Source: Clostridium sp. (GTDB lineage Bacteria > Bacillota > Clostridia > Oscillospirales > Acutalibacteraceae). Taken from it: a stretch of 64,000 nucleotides of DNA. The notes beneath the pieces were generated by a model. The model was not told where the DNA came from and did no database searches. It saw only the letters and a program-made list of their open reading frames with translations. The position numbers and the translations under genes were made by a program. The stretch covers positions 1-64,000 of the forward strand of contig JAISSW010000008.1 of assembly GCA_031272895.1 (NCBI GenBank). Direction: 5' to 3'. This document shows positions 16,310-24,322 of this stretch, in pieces (the first letter of the stretch is position 1; every line of letters starts with the position of its first letter).

Positions 16310-16338
16310 TTGAAATTTCAGCGCCATTGTGGTATAAT
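16310..16338 (+). promoter_or_regulatory. Promoter of proB, probably leaderless
   Basis: TTGAAA, 17-nt spacer, TATAAT, with the ATG of proB only 8 nt past the -10. The normal start point would fall at or within two bases of the A of the ATG. Confidence 0.65.
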
Positions 16339-16345
16339 TCCGCCT

Positions 16346-17158
16346 ATGGATAAGATATTGCAAAGAATACATACCGCGCGGCGAGTCGTCGTTAAGGTTG
16401 GAACCTCCACCCTCACCCATGAGGACGGGGGTGCTAATCTGCGCCTGCTCTCCTGCTTGGCCCGTGTGCTGAGTGAGGTGCGCCGAACCGGCAAGGAGCT
16501 TGTGCTTGTAACCTCCGGCGCAATGGGCATAGGTATGGGAAAGCTGGGGCTTTCTCAGCGCCCAAAGGACACTCCCACGCGCCAGGCCGCCGCCGCCGTT
16601 GGGCAGTGCGTGCTTATGACAATGTATGACCGCATTTTTTGGGAATACGGTCAGCTTGTGGCTCAGCTGCTGCTCACCAGGCACGACACGGAGAATAACG
16701 AGAGCCGCGCCAACCTGCACAACAGCTTTGAGCGCCTGCTTGAGCTTGGCGTTCTGCCTATAGTGAACGAAAACGATTCTGTTGCCGTTGAGGAGCTTGA
16801 GGGTAAGTTTGGCGACAACGACAGCCTTTCCGCAATTGTTGCGCGGCTGATTGGCGCGGATTTGCTTATACTTATGACCGACACAGATGGGCTTTTTGAC
16901 GCCAATCCCCGTGAAACCCCCGACGCAAGGGTAATCCCCTTTGTGCCGTATGTTACAGACGAAATACTTGCCCTTGCCGACGGAGAGGGTTCCGCTCGCG
17001 GCACGGGCGGCATGAGCACCAAGCTCCGTGCCGTTCAGCTTGCGTCAAACGCCGGAATCCCTGCCGTTATTATGAACGGTTCCGCCCCGGAACGGCTTTA
17101 TGAGCTGTTGGCGGGTAAAGCGGTCGGTACTGTTTTCGGCACAAATAAACAAGCATAA
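16346..17158 (+). CDS. proB: Glutamate 5-kinase without PUA domain
   Basis: Phosphorylates glutamate in the first step of proline synthesis. The amino-acid kinase fold covers the whole protein: VVVKVGTSTLT at the start, VTSGAMGIGMGKL, IVNENDSVAVEEL, GDNDSLSAIVA and GTGGMSTKL. At 270 aa it lacks the C-terminal PUA domain, like many Firmicute enzymes. The ATG at 16346 has no SD, and the -10 box sits directly upstream, so the mRNA is probably leaderless. proA is not adjacent; rarA follows by 14 bp instead. Confidence 0.93.
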   Translation: MDKILQRIHTARRVVVKVGTSTLTHEDGGANLRLLSCLARVLSEVRRTGKELVLVTSGAMGIGMGKLGLSQRPKDTPTRQAAAAVGQCVLMTMYDRIFWEYGQLVAQLLLTRHDTENNESRANLHNSFERLLELGVLPIVNENDSVAVEELEGKFGDNDSLSAIVARLIGADLLILMTDTDGLFDANPRETPDARVIPFVPYVTDEILALADGEGSARGTGGMSTKLRAVQLASNAGIPAVIMNGSAPERLYELLAGKAVGTVFGTNKQA

Positions 17159-17172
17159 GGAGAGTTATATCT

Positions 17173-18423
17173 TTGTCAGCGCCGCTTGCCGAAAGATTGC
17201 GCCCAAAATGCCTTGAGGAGGTAGCCGGGCAGCCCCTGCTTTTGGGTGAGGGCAAGCCGCTGCGCAACATTATTCTCAGCGGGCAGCTGCCGAACCTGAT
17301 TTTCTATGGTCCGCCGGGCATTGGCAAAACCACTCTTGCGGGAATTATTGCCAAAAGCACCGACAGGCATCTTATAAAGCTAAACGGAACAACAGCCGGC
17401 ACGGCGGAAATTAAGGCTGCGGTCGCGAAGCTTGGCACGCTTGCGGCGCCGAACGGCATTTTACTTTACCTTGACGAAATTCAATACCTGAATAAAAAGC
17501 AGCAGCAGACCCTTTTGGAGTACCTTGAAAAGGGAAGCATAACGCTCATTGCCTCCACAACGGAGAACCCGTATTTTTATATCTACCATGCACTGCTCAG
17601 CCGTTCAACCGTATTTGAATTTCGTCCGCTGACGGCAGAGGACGTTCTACCTGTGGTTGAGCGCGGCTTCACCAAAATGGCGGAGGACACTGAAATCAAG
17701 CTTGACGAGGGCGTGGCGGAATATATTGCCACTGCCTGCGGCGGAGATGTGCGTAAGGCGCTAAACGCAGTTGAGCTTTGCTGCCTTGGCGCACAAAACG
17801 GTCATGTTACGGTGGAGCTGGCGCAAGCCCTAACGCAAAAAAGCGCCCTGCGCTACGACAAGGACGGCGACGAGCATTACGATATTGTTTCGGCGTACCA
17901 AAAAAGCCTGCGCGGCTCGGACGTTGACGCTGCGCTGCATTACCTTGCCCGGCTGTTGGAGGCGGGCGACTTACCCTCGGCAATGCGGCGGCTAATGGTT
18001 TGCGCCTGCGAGGACGTGGGGCTTGCCTACCCGCAGATTATACCAATAGTTAAGGCGGCGTGCGATATTGCCCTGGCTGTGGGGCTGCCGGAGGCTAGAA
18101 TACCACTTGCGGATGCTGTTATTTTGGTAGCCGGAGCGCCGAAAAGCAACAGTGCGTATAACGCAATCAATGCCGCTATGGCGGATTTGAGGGCGGGCAA
18201 ATTCGGTCCTGTGCCGCGCGGCTTGCAAAACGTGCATTACGACGGTGCGGAGCGAAAGCAAAAGGGGCAGCACTATCTTTACGCCCACGACTATCCCCAC
18301 CACTGGGTGAAGCAGCAATATCTTCCGGACGTGCTTCTTGGCACAAGGTATTACTTCCCCGGCGAGGGTAAATATGAGCGTGCTACAGCGGAATACTGGG
18401 AAAAAATTAAAGGTGAGGAATGA
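17173..18423 (+). CDS. rarA: Replication-associated recombination ATPase
   Basis: AAA+ ATPase of the RarA/MgsA/WRNIP1 group, acting at stalled replication forks. Walker A GPPGIGKTTLA and Walker B LLYLDEIQYLNK lie in the first 110 residues; the C-terminal half has the RarA tetramerisation region (DEHYDIVSAYQKSLRGSD). 416 aa, usual length. The start is a TTG at 17173, with AAGGAGAG upstream. It overlaps yqeK by 4 bp (ATGA). Confidence 0.94.
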   Translation: MSAPLAERLRPKCLEEVAGQPLLLGEGKPLRNIILSGQLPNLIFYGPPGIGKTTLAGIIAKSTDRHLIKLNGTTAGTAEIKAAVAKLGTLAAPNGILLYLDEIQYLNKKQQQTLLEYLEKGSITLIASTTENPYFYIYHALLSRSTVFEFRPLTAEDVLPVVERGFTKMAEDTEIKLDEGVAEYIATACGGDVRKALNAVELCCLGAQNGHVTVELAQALTQKSALRYDKDGDEHYDIVSAYQKSLRGSDVDAALHYLARLLEAGDLPSAMRRLMVCACEDVGLAYPQIIPIVKAACDIALAVGLPEARIPLADAVILVAGAPKSNSAYNAINAAMADLRAGKFGPVPRGLQNVHYDGAERKQKGQHYLYAHDYPHHWVKQQYLPDVLLGTRYYFPGEGKYERATAEYWEKIKGEE

Positions 18424-18986
18424 GGAACGAGCAGCTTCTGCGCAAAATTTTGGCTGAGCGGCTAAGCCCGGCTCGCTTGGCGCATTCGCTCAATGTTGCG
18501 CAAAGCGCCCGCAGCCTGGCGCGGCACTACGGCGCAGACGAGGAAGCGGCTTTCTTCGCCGGGCTTGCCCATGATATTTGCAAGTGTGACGGCGCGGAAA
18601 AAATGACAGCCTTGCTTGAAAAAGCCGGATACAGCTTTTTGCCCTGTGAACCGGGCAACGCAAATTTGCTCCATGCCCCGGCGGGAGCGGAGCTTTTGCA
18701 AGCTGCCGGCCTTTGCGATGAGCCTGAAATTTTGGACGCCGTGCGTTATCACTCAACCGGGCGGGCGGGGATGAGCCTGCTTGAAAAAATTATCTTCACT
18801 GCGGATTTGATAAGCGCCGACAGGCACTACCCCGATGTGGAAACAGTGCGCAGGCTTGCGTATGAGGATTTGGACGGAGCCGTGCGCTATGTTCTGCGCT
18901 ATGTTGTGGCAAGCCTCACGGCAAAGGGAGCGGAAATCCACCCAAACAGCCTGCTTTGCCTTGAAGCCTTGGGAATAGGCTCTTAG
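18420..18986 (+). CDS. yqeK: YqeK-type HD hydrolase (symmetrical Ap4A hydrolase)
   Basis: 188 aa with an HD-domain metal site (LAHSLNVAQSA, then GLAHDICK) and the YqeK C-terminal segment (YHSTGRAGMSLLEKIIFTADLIS). Members split diadenosine tetraphosphate into two ADP. In many Firmicutes yqeK lies beside nadD and rsfS; here it is translationally coupled to rarA. Its stop shares the bases TTAG with the convergent pncB-like gene. Confidence 0.88.
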   Translation: MRNEQLLRKILAERLSPARLAHSLNVAQSARSLARHYGADEEAAFFAGLAHDICKCDGAEKMTALLEKAGYSFLPCEPGNANLLHAPAGAELLQAAGLCDEPEILDAVRYHSTGRAGMSLLEKIIFTADLISADRHYPDVETVRRLAYEDLDGAVRYVLRYVVASLTAKGAEIHPNSLLCLEALGIGS

Positions 18987-20098
18987 CCCGCGTCCATGCA
19001 CTCACGGAATAAATCCCACAGCGGACGGGAGTAATCAACATAATACTTGTGCGGGTTCTCAAAACGCAGAACCTCATCCCAAAGGCAGTCAAGCCCTTCC
19101 TCGGACGAGCCTTGTTCGCTTTCGCCCGGCACTACCTTGCACAGCAGCGGCACGGCGGTGTAGCCCGTTACCTCCTTCCGCTTCCATGTTTGGTGCGGGT
19201 CAAAAAGCGTATATTCCTCCCCATTTGGCAGCACTTCGTCCTCCCGCGCAAGCACGTCGGCAAGGGCTTTGCCGTCGGAGGACAGCAAGCGCCAAAGCTG
19301 CTTTTTGCCCGGCGGCGTTATTTTTGCGGTGTTTTGGCTGTAGGTCATGCGCGGCTTGCCCTGCGCTTGGCTAACCGCAAGCGAGGCTATAAACTCGTTG
19401 CAGGCAGGCAGACGGTCAACGCAAAACAAATCTATCGGTGCACCCTGCCGCATTATGTCACGGATTACAAACTCATCTAACTGCCCGCCGGCATAAATAG
19501 CGCAGTTCTCAAGCCCCGCCTCGTCAAGCATTCGCCTGGCGTGGATTGCCTGATAGGCAATGTCGCCGCTGGAAATATATAAAGCGGCGCTGTTTGGAGC
19601 GTTTGCAGCAAGCGCAGCTATTGCCGCCGGAACCCCCTTTTTTAATGTGGAGTAGGTATCCACAGGCAGTACACAGCCGTTTTTGTATTTTGCGCACAGC
19701 GCGGCAAAGGCCTGCTCCTCCCCCGCCCAGCAGCGCACAAAAACACTTGCGTCAAAGCAGCGGCGTGTTTCCTCGCTTTGGGGCATTGCGACCCTTGCGT
19801 TCCCCGCCGCAAGCTTAAGCCGCGCCTGTACCGTCATGACCGCGGAGGCAGTTCTCAAGCGGCACAATACGCCATGGACAACCGGTAAAAGCTCATCGGG
19901 CTTGCCCTCCACCGCAAAAACAGGCTCCCCCGGAAAAACCGGCGTGCCGCTTTTTACCGCCCACGCATCGCAGTCTATGCCATATTCCTCAAAAAGCTGC
20001 AGCGCCTCGTCAATGCCGCCCAGCACAGTGAAGCCGCCGCCGCGCGGGTTGCGCCTGAAATACACCTCAAAAAGCGCACGCTGTGCCTTGTCGCTCAT
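18983..20098 (-). CDS. pncB: Shortened nicotinate phosphoribosyltransferase-like protein
   Basis: The family joins nicotinate and PRPP to nicotinate mononucleotide. Family features include the FEVYFRRNPRGGGFTVLGG start, PVDTYSTLKKGVPAA and the ASGDI-like ISSGDIAYQA. It is ~372 aa against ~480 usual. The N-terminal ~25 residues and a central ~50-residue block are missing, including the GTxxHSW segment with the conserved histidine; here the matching region reads VFVRCWAGEEQAF. Activity is therefore doubtful or changed. I use the ATG at 20098, 9-10 bp after AAAGGAG; the GTG at 20107 is too close to it. Confidence 0.75.
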   Translation of the reverse strand: MSDKAQRALFEVYFRRNPRGGGFTVLGGIDEALQLFEEYGIDCDAWAVKSGTPVFPGEPVFAVEGKPDELLPVVHGVLCRLRTASAVMTVQARLKLAAGNARVAMPQSEETRRCFDASVFVRCWAGEEQAFAALCAKYKNGCVLPVDTYSTLKKGVPAAIAALAANAPNSAALYISSGDIAYQAIHARRMLDEAGLENCAIYAGGQLDEFVIRDIMRQGAPIDLFCVDRLPACNEFIASLAVSQAQGKPRMTYSQNTAKITPPGKKQLWRLLSSDGKALADVLAREDEVLPNGEEYTLFDPHQTWKRKEVTGYTAVPLLCKVVPGESEQGSSEEGLDCLWDEVLRFENPHKYYVDYSRPLWDLFRECMDAG

Positions 20099-20123
20099 AG
20101 TCGTCACTCTCCTTTCGGGGTTA

Positions 20124-20152
20124 ATTATACTACATTAGCTTGGCGTTAACAA
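20124..20152 (-). promoter_or_regulatory. Promoter of the pncB-like gene
   Basis: Minus strand TTGTTA, 17-nt spacer, TATAAT, divergent from the HAD gene promoter. Confidence 0.65.
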
Positions 20153-20167
20153 GCCTGCAAGCGGGGC

Positions 20168-20196
20168 TTGCTAATCCGTCCGTCTTGTGATAGACT
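20168..20196 (+). promoter_or_regulatory. Promoter of the HAD phosphatase gene
   Basis: TTGCTA, 17-nt spacer, TAGACT, then AGGAGGG before the GTG start. Confidence 0.55.
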
Positions 20197-20223
20197 ATTA
20201 CCCAAACAGGAGGGTAAACTTAA

Positions 20224-20865
20224 GTGGATTTGCAATTTATTATGTGGGATTGGAACGGCACGCTGCTGGACGACGTAGGAGCGTCGCTGGCAGCGGTTAA
20301 CACAATGCTTGCCGTTCGCGGGCGCTCAGCCATAGATTTGGCAGCATACAGGGCGGCAATAGGCGTACCCATACGCTGCTTTTACGAAACGCACTTTGAT
20401 TTGACGCGGGAAGACTACCACGGAATTCTGCTTGAATACGGCAAAAACTACGCTGCACAGTTGCCAAGCTGCTCACTTGCCGAGGGGACGCTGCCGCTGC
20501 TCAAAAGCGTTATGAAGCGAGGCACAGAGCAGCTTATTCTCACTTCATCGGAGCAAGGCGGGGCGGAGCGCGCCCTTGAACAATATGGCGTGGAAAAATA
20601 TTTTTCCGCCGTGCTTGGCGCCAAAGATACCCTTGCGGGCAGCAAGCTGGAGCGCGCGAGAGAATTTGTTGAAAACAACGGCATACCGCCGGAGCGCTTG
20701 CTCTTGGTCGGCGATTTACCCCACGATTATGAGGTGGCGCGGGCGCTTGGCGCACATTGTGTGCTTGTGGACTGGGGGCATGGTATGCTGAGCAGCCAAA
20801 AGCTCGCGGGTGTCAGGATAGTTTCTTCAATGGCAGAGCTTGCGGGACTAATCACAATGGTTTGA
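20224..20865 (+). CDS. HAD hydrolase, phosphoglycolate phosphatase-like
   Basis: 213 aa. HAD motif I is MWDWNGTLLDD (second residue Trp instead of the common Phe), motif II ILTSSEQ, motif III lysine in GSKLERA and motif IV LVGDLPHDYEVA. An alpha-helical cap lies between motifs I and II. Substrates of such phosphatases vary (phosphoglycolate, nucleotides, sugar phosphates). GTG start with AGGAGGG. The 3' end overlaps rqcP by 14 bp. Confidence 0.82.
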   Translation: MDLQFIMWDWNGTLLDDVGASLAAVNTMLAVRGRSAIDLAAYRAAIGVPIRCFYETHFDLTREDYHGILLEYGKNYAAQLPSCSLAEGTLPLLKSVMKRGTEQLILTSSEQGGAERALEQYGVEKYFSAVLGAKDTLAGSKLERAREFVENNGIPPERLLLVGDLPHDYEVARALGAHCVLVDWGHGMLSSQKLAGVRIVSSMAELAGLITMV

Positions 20866-21091
20866 ACATATCGCTTGCGCTTTCCTTTGTGGCGTGTTCC
20901 GCAACAGCCAGCACCTGATAGCGGCGCAGGCTTTGCCCGGTTTGAATTTCAATTGTGTCGCCCGGCTTTACCTCGTAAGAGGCACGGGCTGTCTTACCGT
21001 TGACGGCAACGTGCTTTGCGTCGCATAGCTCGTTTGCGACTGTGCGGCGTTTTATTATGCGAGAAACCTTAAGGTATTTATCAAGCCGCAT
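20852..21091 (-). CDS. rqcP: S4-domain ribosome quality-control factor RqcP
   Basis: 79 aa, nearly all one S4 RNA-binding domain (MRLDKYLKVSRIIKRRTVA). It matches RqcP (YabO), which works with RqcH on the 50S subunit to add alanine tails to stalled chains. Place in the genome agrees: spoVB-mazG-hup-rqcP is the conserved Firmicute order. The start at 21091 follows GGAAAGG; the earlier track start adds an unlikely MCFWKGKA. Confidence 0.9.
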   Translation of the reverse strand: MRLDKYLKVSRIIKRRTVANELCDAKHVAVNGKTARASYEVKPGDTIEIQTGQSLRRYQVLAVAEHATKESASDMFKPL

Positions 21092-21112
21092 GGCTTTTCC
21101 TTTCCAAAAGCA

Positions 21113-21147
21113 CAAGAAACAAGAGCCTTGCGGCTTCTTGTTTCTTG
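21113..21147 (-). terminator. Strong hairpin between hup and rqcP
   Basis: CAAGAAACAAGAGCC pairs with GGCTTCTTGTTTCTTG (one bulge, 3-4 nt loop). The T-tract is weak. It may cause partial termination so that hup is expressed well above rqcP. Confidence 0.55.
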
Positions 21148-21166
21148 CACACTGTAGACTTGCTGA

Positions 21167-21439
21167 TTATTTAACCAGTTCTTTAAGGCTTTTGCCCGCC
21201 TTGAACGCCGGAGCCTTGCTGGCGGCGATTTGAATTTTTTCGCCGGTTTTGGGATTCTGCCCAACGCGCGCCGGGCGGTCTTTGACTTCGAAGGTGCCAA
21301 AGCCAACAAGCTGCACTTTTTCTCCCGCCTTAAGTGCGTCGGAAATGGCCGCAAATACGGCTTCCACACCTGCGGCTGCCTGGGTTTTTGCCACGCCCTG
21401 CTTTTCCGCTACTGCGGCAATCAGCTCGGTTTTGTTCAT
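21167..21439 (-). CDS. hup: HU-family DNA-binding protein
   Basis: 90 aa, full-length [15 protein letters not shown] at the start, [11 protein letters not shown] before the DNA-wrapping arm ([12 protein letters not shown]) and the ending [11 protein letters not shown]. Binds and bends DNA in the nucleoid. AAAGGAGAG ribosome site. It sits between mazG and rqcP as in other Clostridia. A perfect palindrome GGGTTAACCC lies in the 59-bp gap upstream. Confidence 0.97.
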   Translation of the reverse strand: MNKTELIAAVAEKQGVAKTQAAAGVEAVFAAISDALKAGEKVQLVGFGTFEVKDRPARVGQNPKTGEKIQIAASKAPAFKAGKSLKELVK

Positions 21440-21498
21440 GGTTGATTCTCTCCTTTATGGAAATAATTTATTATGAATGGGGGTTAACCCGATTCACA

Positions 21499-22284
21499 CT
21501 AATTAACGGCGGACTTGCTTTGCTCCCAAAGCTTGTCCTGCTCCTCGGGGCTGTAATCCGCAAGGGGCTTGTCTATCAGCCCCTCCAAGCGCTCAAAGCG
21601 GCTTATGAACTTCTCCGTGGACCTTGTGAGAAGCTCCTCCGCCTCAAAGCCTGCAAGCCTTGCCGCGTTGACTGCAGTGAAAAGGATGTCGCCAAGCTCC
21701 TCTTGGACGCTGCCGTGTCCCCTCAGCGCTTCATTAAGCTCGTCAAGCTCCTCGCGCAGCTTTGCGGCACAAGCCGCTGTGTCCGGAAAGTCCATTCCCG
21801 CCAAACGCGCTTTTTTTTGCACCTTTTGCGCCCGCATGAGCGCCGGCAGGGTCTTGGAAACCCCGTGCATGGGTACGCTCCCCAAGGCTTGTCCCTTGGA
21901 CTTGCGCTTCGCCTCGTCCCAGCTGGCAAGAGCCTGCTCACCATTTTCGGCGTTAACGTCGCCAAAAACGTGCGGGTGACGGTAAAGCAGCTTTTTGCAA
22001 ATGCCGTCCACAACGTCGTCAAGGCTGAAAGCATTTTCCTCCTGCGCCATTTGCGCGTGGAGGTAGACCTGCATAAGCACGTCGCCAAGCTCCTCCGTGA
22101 GCAGGGCATTGTCGCCGGTGTCTATAGCCTCAACAGCCTCGTAGCATTCCTCGATGAAGTTATTGCGGATACTGGCGTGCGTCTGCTCCCTGTCCCAGGG
22201 GCAACCGTCGGGGGCGCGGAGGATTTGTATTATTTCTCGCAGGTCGGCGCTGTCATAGCGCTCCTTTTGCGGATATGTACGCAT
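21499..22284 (-). CDS. mazG: Nucleoside triphosphate pyrophosphohydrolase
   Basis: 261 aa with two MazG domains: the first around GCPWDREQTHAS and EECYEAVEAI, with the metal site EELGDVLMQV; the second around EELDELNEAL and EELGDILFTAV. The enzyme removes non-canonical NTPs. Start at the ATG at 22284 after a strong GGGGGAGGG; the track's first 16 residues lie before that site. Encoded next to spoVB and hup in the conserved cluster. Confidence 0.95.
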   Translation of the reverse strand: MRTYPQKERYDSADLREIIQILRAPDGCPWDREQTHASIRNNFIEECYEAVEAIDTGDNALLTEELGDVLMQVYLHAQMAQEENAFSLDDVVDGICKKLLYRHPHVFGDVNAENGEQALASWDEAKRKSKGQALGSVPMHGVSKTLPALMRAQKVQKKARLAGMDFPDTAACAAKLREELDELNEALRGHGSVQEELGDILFTAVNAARLAGFEAEELLTRSTEKFISRFERLEGLIDKPLADYSPEEQDKLWEQSKSAVN

Positions 22285-22375
22285 TGTTCCCTCCCCCTTG
22301 AAGATGAACTCCGCACAGCGGCTTTTGACCATTGTTAATGCCCAAAAATACCCTTTTGGAATTCATAAGCATATT

Positions 22376-24262
22376 TTAACCTAAAAGCCCGTGTTTTGCA
22401 AGTGTTTTTGCGATTTTTTTACCTTTTGGCAGCCCAATTACATCATCTTTTGTTATTGCCCTTGCCAAAAGCAGCGAAATTGCGTAAATTATTACGGCAA
22501 TAAGCACCGAAAGCATTGCGGAAAGCGTGTTTGTGTTGAGTACATAGGTACCGATTTTCTCGCCGATTGATGTTGAGAAGAAGCTCATGTCGGTCAGCCG
22601 CGGCAAAATTTTCTCAATTCCGCGGCAGAGCAGCCCGTAGCTTGCCCATGCTGCTCCGGCGCAAAGCAGGGCGCAAAGCAAGGGCTTGAACAGAACACTC
22701 TTCCACTCAATCTTAACGGAGGTGATTTTTTTGAGGAAGTAGAAGTTAATCCCAACGTCCAAAAGGTAGAACAGGATTGTGCCTATCATTGAGCCGTAAA
22801 TATTCAGCCGGGGTACTCCAATAAGCACGATGTTGCAGATGATTTTAATTACGGTGCAAAAGGCCATTGTTTTTACGGGAATATCCGTACGCCCCAAGCC
22901 CTGCAGCATATTTGTTATGGGTGTGGAGAGCGCGAGCAGCGCCGTTGCCACACCGTAAACCTGCAGCACGGGTACCGCCACCCCTATGCCGTCCGCCGCC
23001 CTGTCCGCGCCATAGATGATTGTAAGCAGCGGCCTTGCAAGCACTGCCATGCCCAAGCCGGCAGGCAGCGCAATCAGCAAGCACATACGCAGAATGCTGT
23101 TGGTGCTGCGGCGCACCTCGTCATGGTTGCGGGTTGCCCAAGCGGCGGCAAGCACCGGCAGCACGCTGATTCCAAAGCCGGAGGTTATTGTAGGCACAAG
23201 GTTACGGAAGTCAACGCCCGTGTTGTAAGCCCCAAAAAGATAGGTCGCGATTGACTTATAGCTGTCTTGTGCGTCCTGAGTGAGGAGCAGGGTGCCGTTT
23301 TCCACCGCTTGGTTGAGCGAGGAGCTGTGCATATCCCAAACAGCGCCGTAATCCTTGCCTAAGGCGGCGGTTGTGCGCCCCACTATTGTCACCGTGTCAA
23401 TAAGGTTGGAAACGTTGAGTATGAGGGCGCCGAGAACCACCGGCAGCGCCAGCTTAATCAGTTCACGGCTGATAGCGCGTCTGTCCCTTGCCTCAGGCGC
23501 AAGCTCCAAATCCAAGCGGCTGAAGCCGTCGCCCTTGATTTTGTTGTGAACCATAAGGTAGAGCAGCCCCGCCACTGAGCCTATTGTTACGCCCAAAACG
23601 GCTCCCGCCGCCGCCCAAGGCATAACCGCCTTGAACGCCTCCTGCTCGTTTGCGACGGCGACGCCGAAAACATTGGCAACGCCGTTAGCGTCCTTGGTGG
23701 TGTTGTATACGTTTATGCCGTAATCCTGGATTTTGGTTGCAAGCAGCAGCCCTATTACTAACTTGCCAAGCGCCTCTATGCACTGGGAGGCGGCGGTGGG
23801 GTTCATGTTGCGCAATCCCTCGTAATAGCCGCGGTAGGAGGACATCATGCAGCAGAAGAAGATTGCCGGCGCAATCATAAAAATACCGGGGAGAATTTCC
23901 TCCTTGGCGCTGGCAATCCAGATATAGGGCTTTGCAATCAAGCACAGCAGAAGTGTGCCGCTTATTCCGGCGATGAGGAAAATTCTTTGTGACGCCTTGA
24001 AGATTGCCCGCGTGTCGCGAAAGCGTTTGAGTGCCACGCTTTCGGAAACCATTCTTGCTACGGCAATAGGCAAGCCCGCCACGGAAATAGCGAAGATAGG
24101 CGTATAGATTTGGTAGACCATATCAAACAGTCCGCGACCCTCCATGCCGATTGCGTTGGTCAGCGGCATTTTGAAGAGTATGCCGATAACCTTAACCGCC
24201 AGCATGGCAATTGTGAGGACTATTGCGCCGTTAACAAGCGATTGTTGCTTTCTTTTAGCCAA
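22376..24262 (-). CDS. spoVB: SpoVB-like MOP-superfamily lipid flippase
   Basis: 628 aa, about 14 hydrophobic segments, polysaccharide-biosynthesis/MurJ-like fold (GRGLFDMVYQIYTPIFAISVAGLPIAVARMVSE). Position directly before mazG-hup-rqcP matches SpoVB (YabM), needed for spore cortex peptidoglycan in Bacillus. It is longer than the ~520-aa Bacillus protein, with added soluble loops near residues 175-215 and 320-360. Part of the run fhs-hemZ-spoVB-mazG-hup-rqcP. Confidence 0.82.
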   Translation of the reverse strand: MAKRKQQSLVNGAIVLTIAMLAVKVIGILFKMPLTNAIGMEGRGLFDMVYQIYTPIFAISVAGLPIAVARMVSESVALKRFRDTRAIFKASQRIFLIAGISGTLLLCLIAKPYIWIASAKEEILPGIFMIAPAIFFCCMMSSYRGYYEGLRNMNPTAASQCIEALGKLVIGLLLATKIQDYGINVYNTTKDANGVANVFGVAVANEQEAFKAVMPWAAAGAVLGVTIGSVAGLLYLMVHNKIKGDGFSRLDLELAPEARDRRAISRELIKLALPVVLGALILNVSNLIDTVTIVGRTTAALGKDYGAVWDMHSSSLNQAVENGTLLLTQDAQDSYKSIATYLFGAYNTGVDFRNLVPTITSGFGISVLPVLAAAWATRNHDEVRRSTNSILRMCLLIALPAGLGMAVLARPLLTIIYGADRAADGIGVAVPVLQVYGVATALLALSTPITNMLQGLGRTDIPVKTMAFCTVIKIICNIVLIGVPRLNIYGSMIGTILFYLLDVGINFYFLKKITSVKIEWKSVLFKPLLCALLCAGAAWASYGLLCRGIEKILPRLTDMSFFSTSIGEKIGTYVLNTNTLSAMLSVLIAVIIYAISLLLARAITKDDVIGLPKGKKIAKTLAKHGLLG

Positions 24263-24322
24263 AATTCACTCCTATAGCTGCCATCTTAGTCGGTAGAGTA
24301 TAACATAATATTGCTCGCTCTG

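Noticed and set aside
21334-22338. Plus-strand 334-aa ORF
   Set aside because: It is the antisense shadow of hup and mazG, both clear families.
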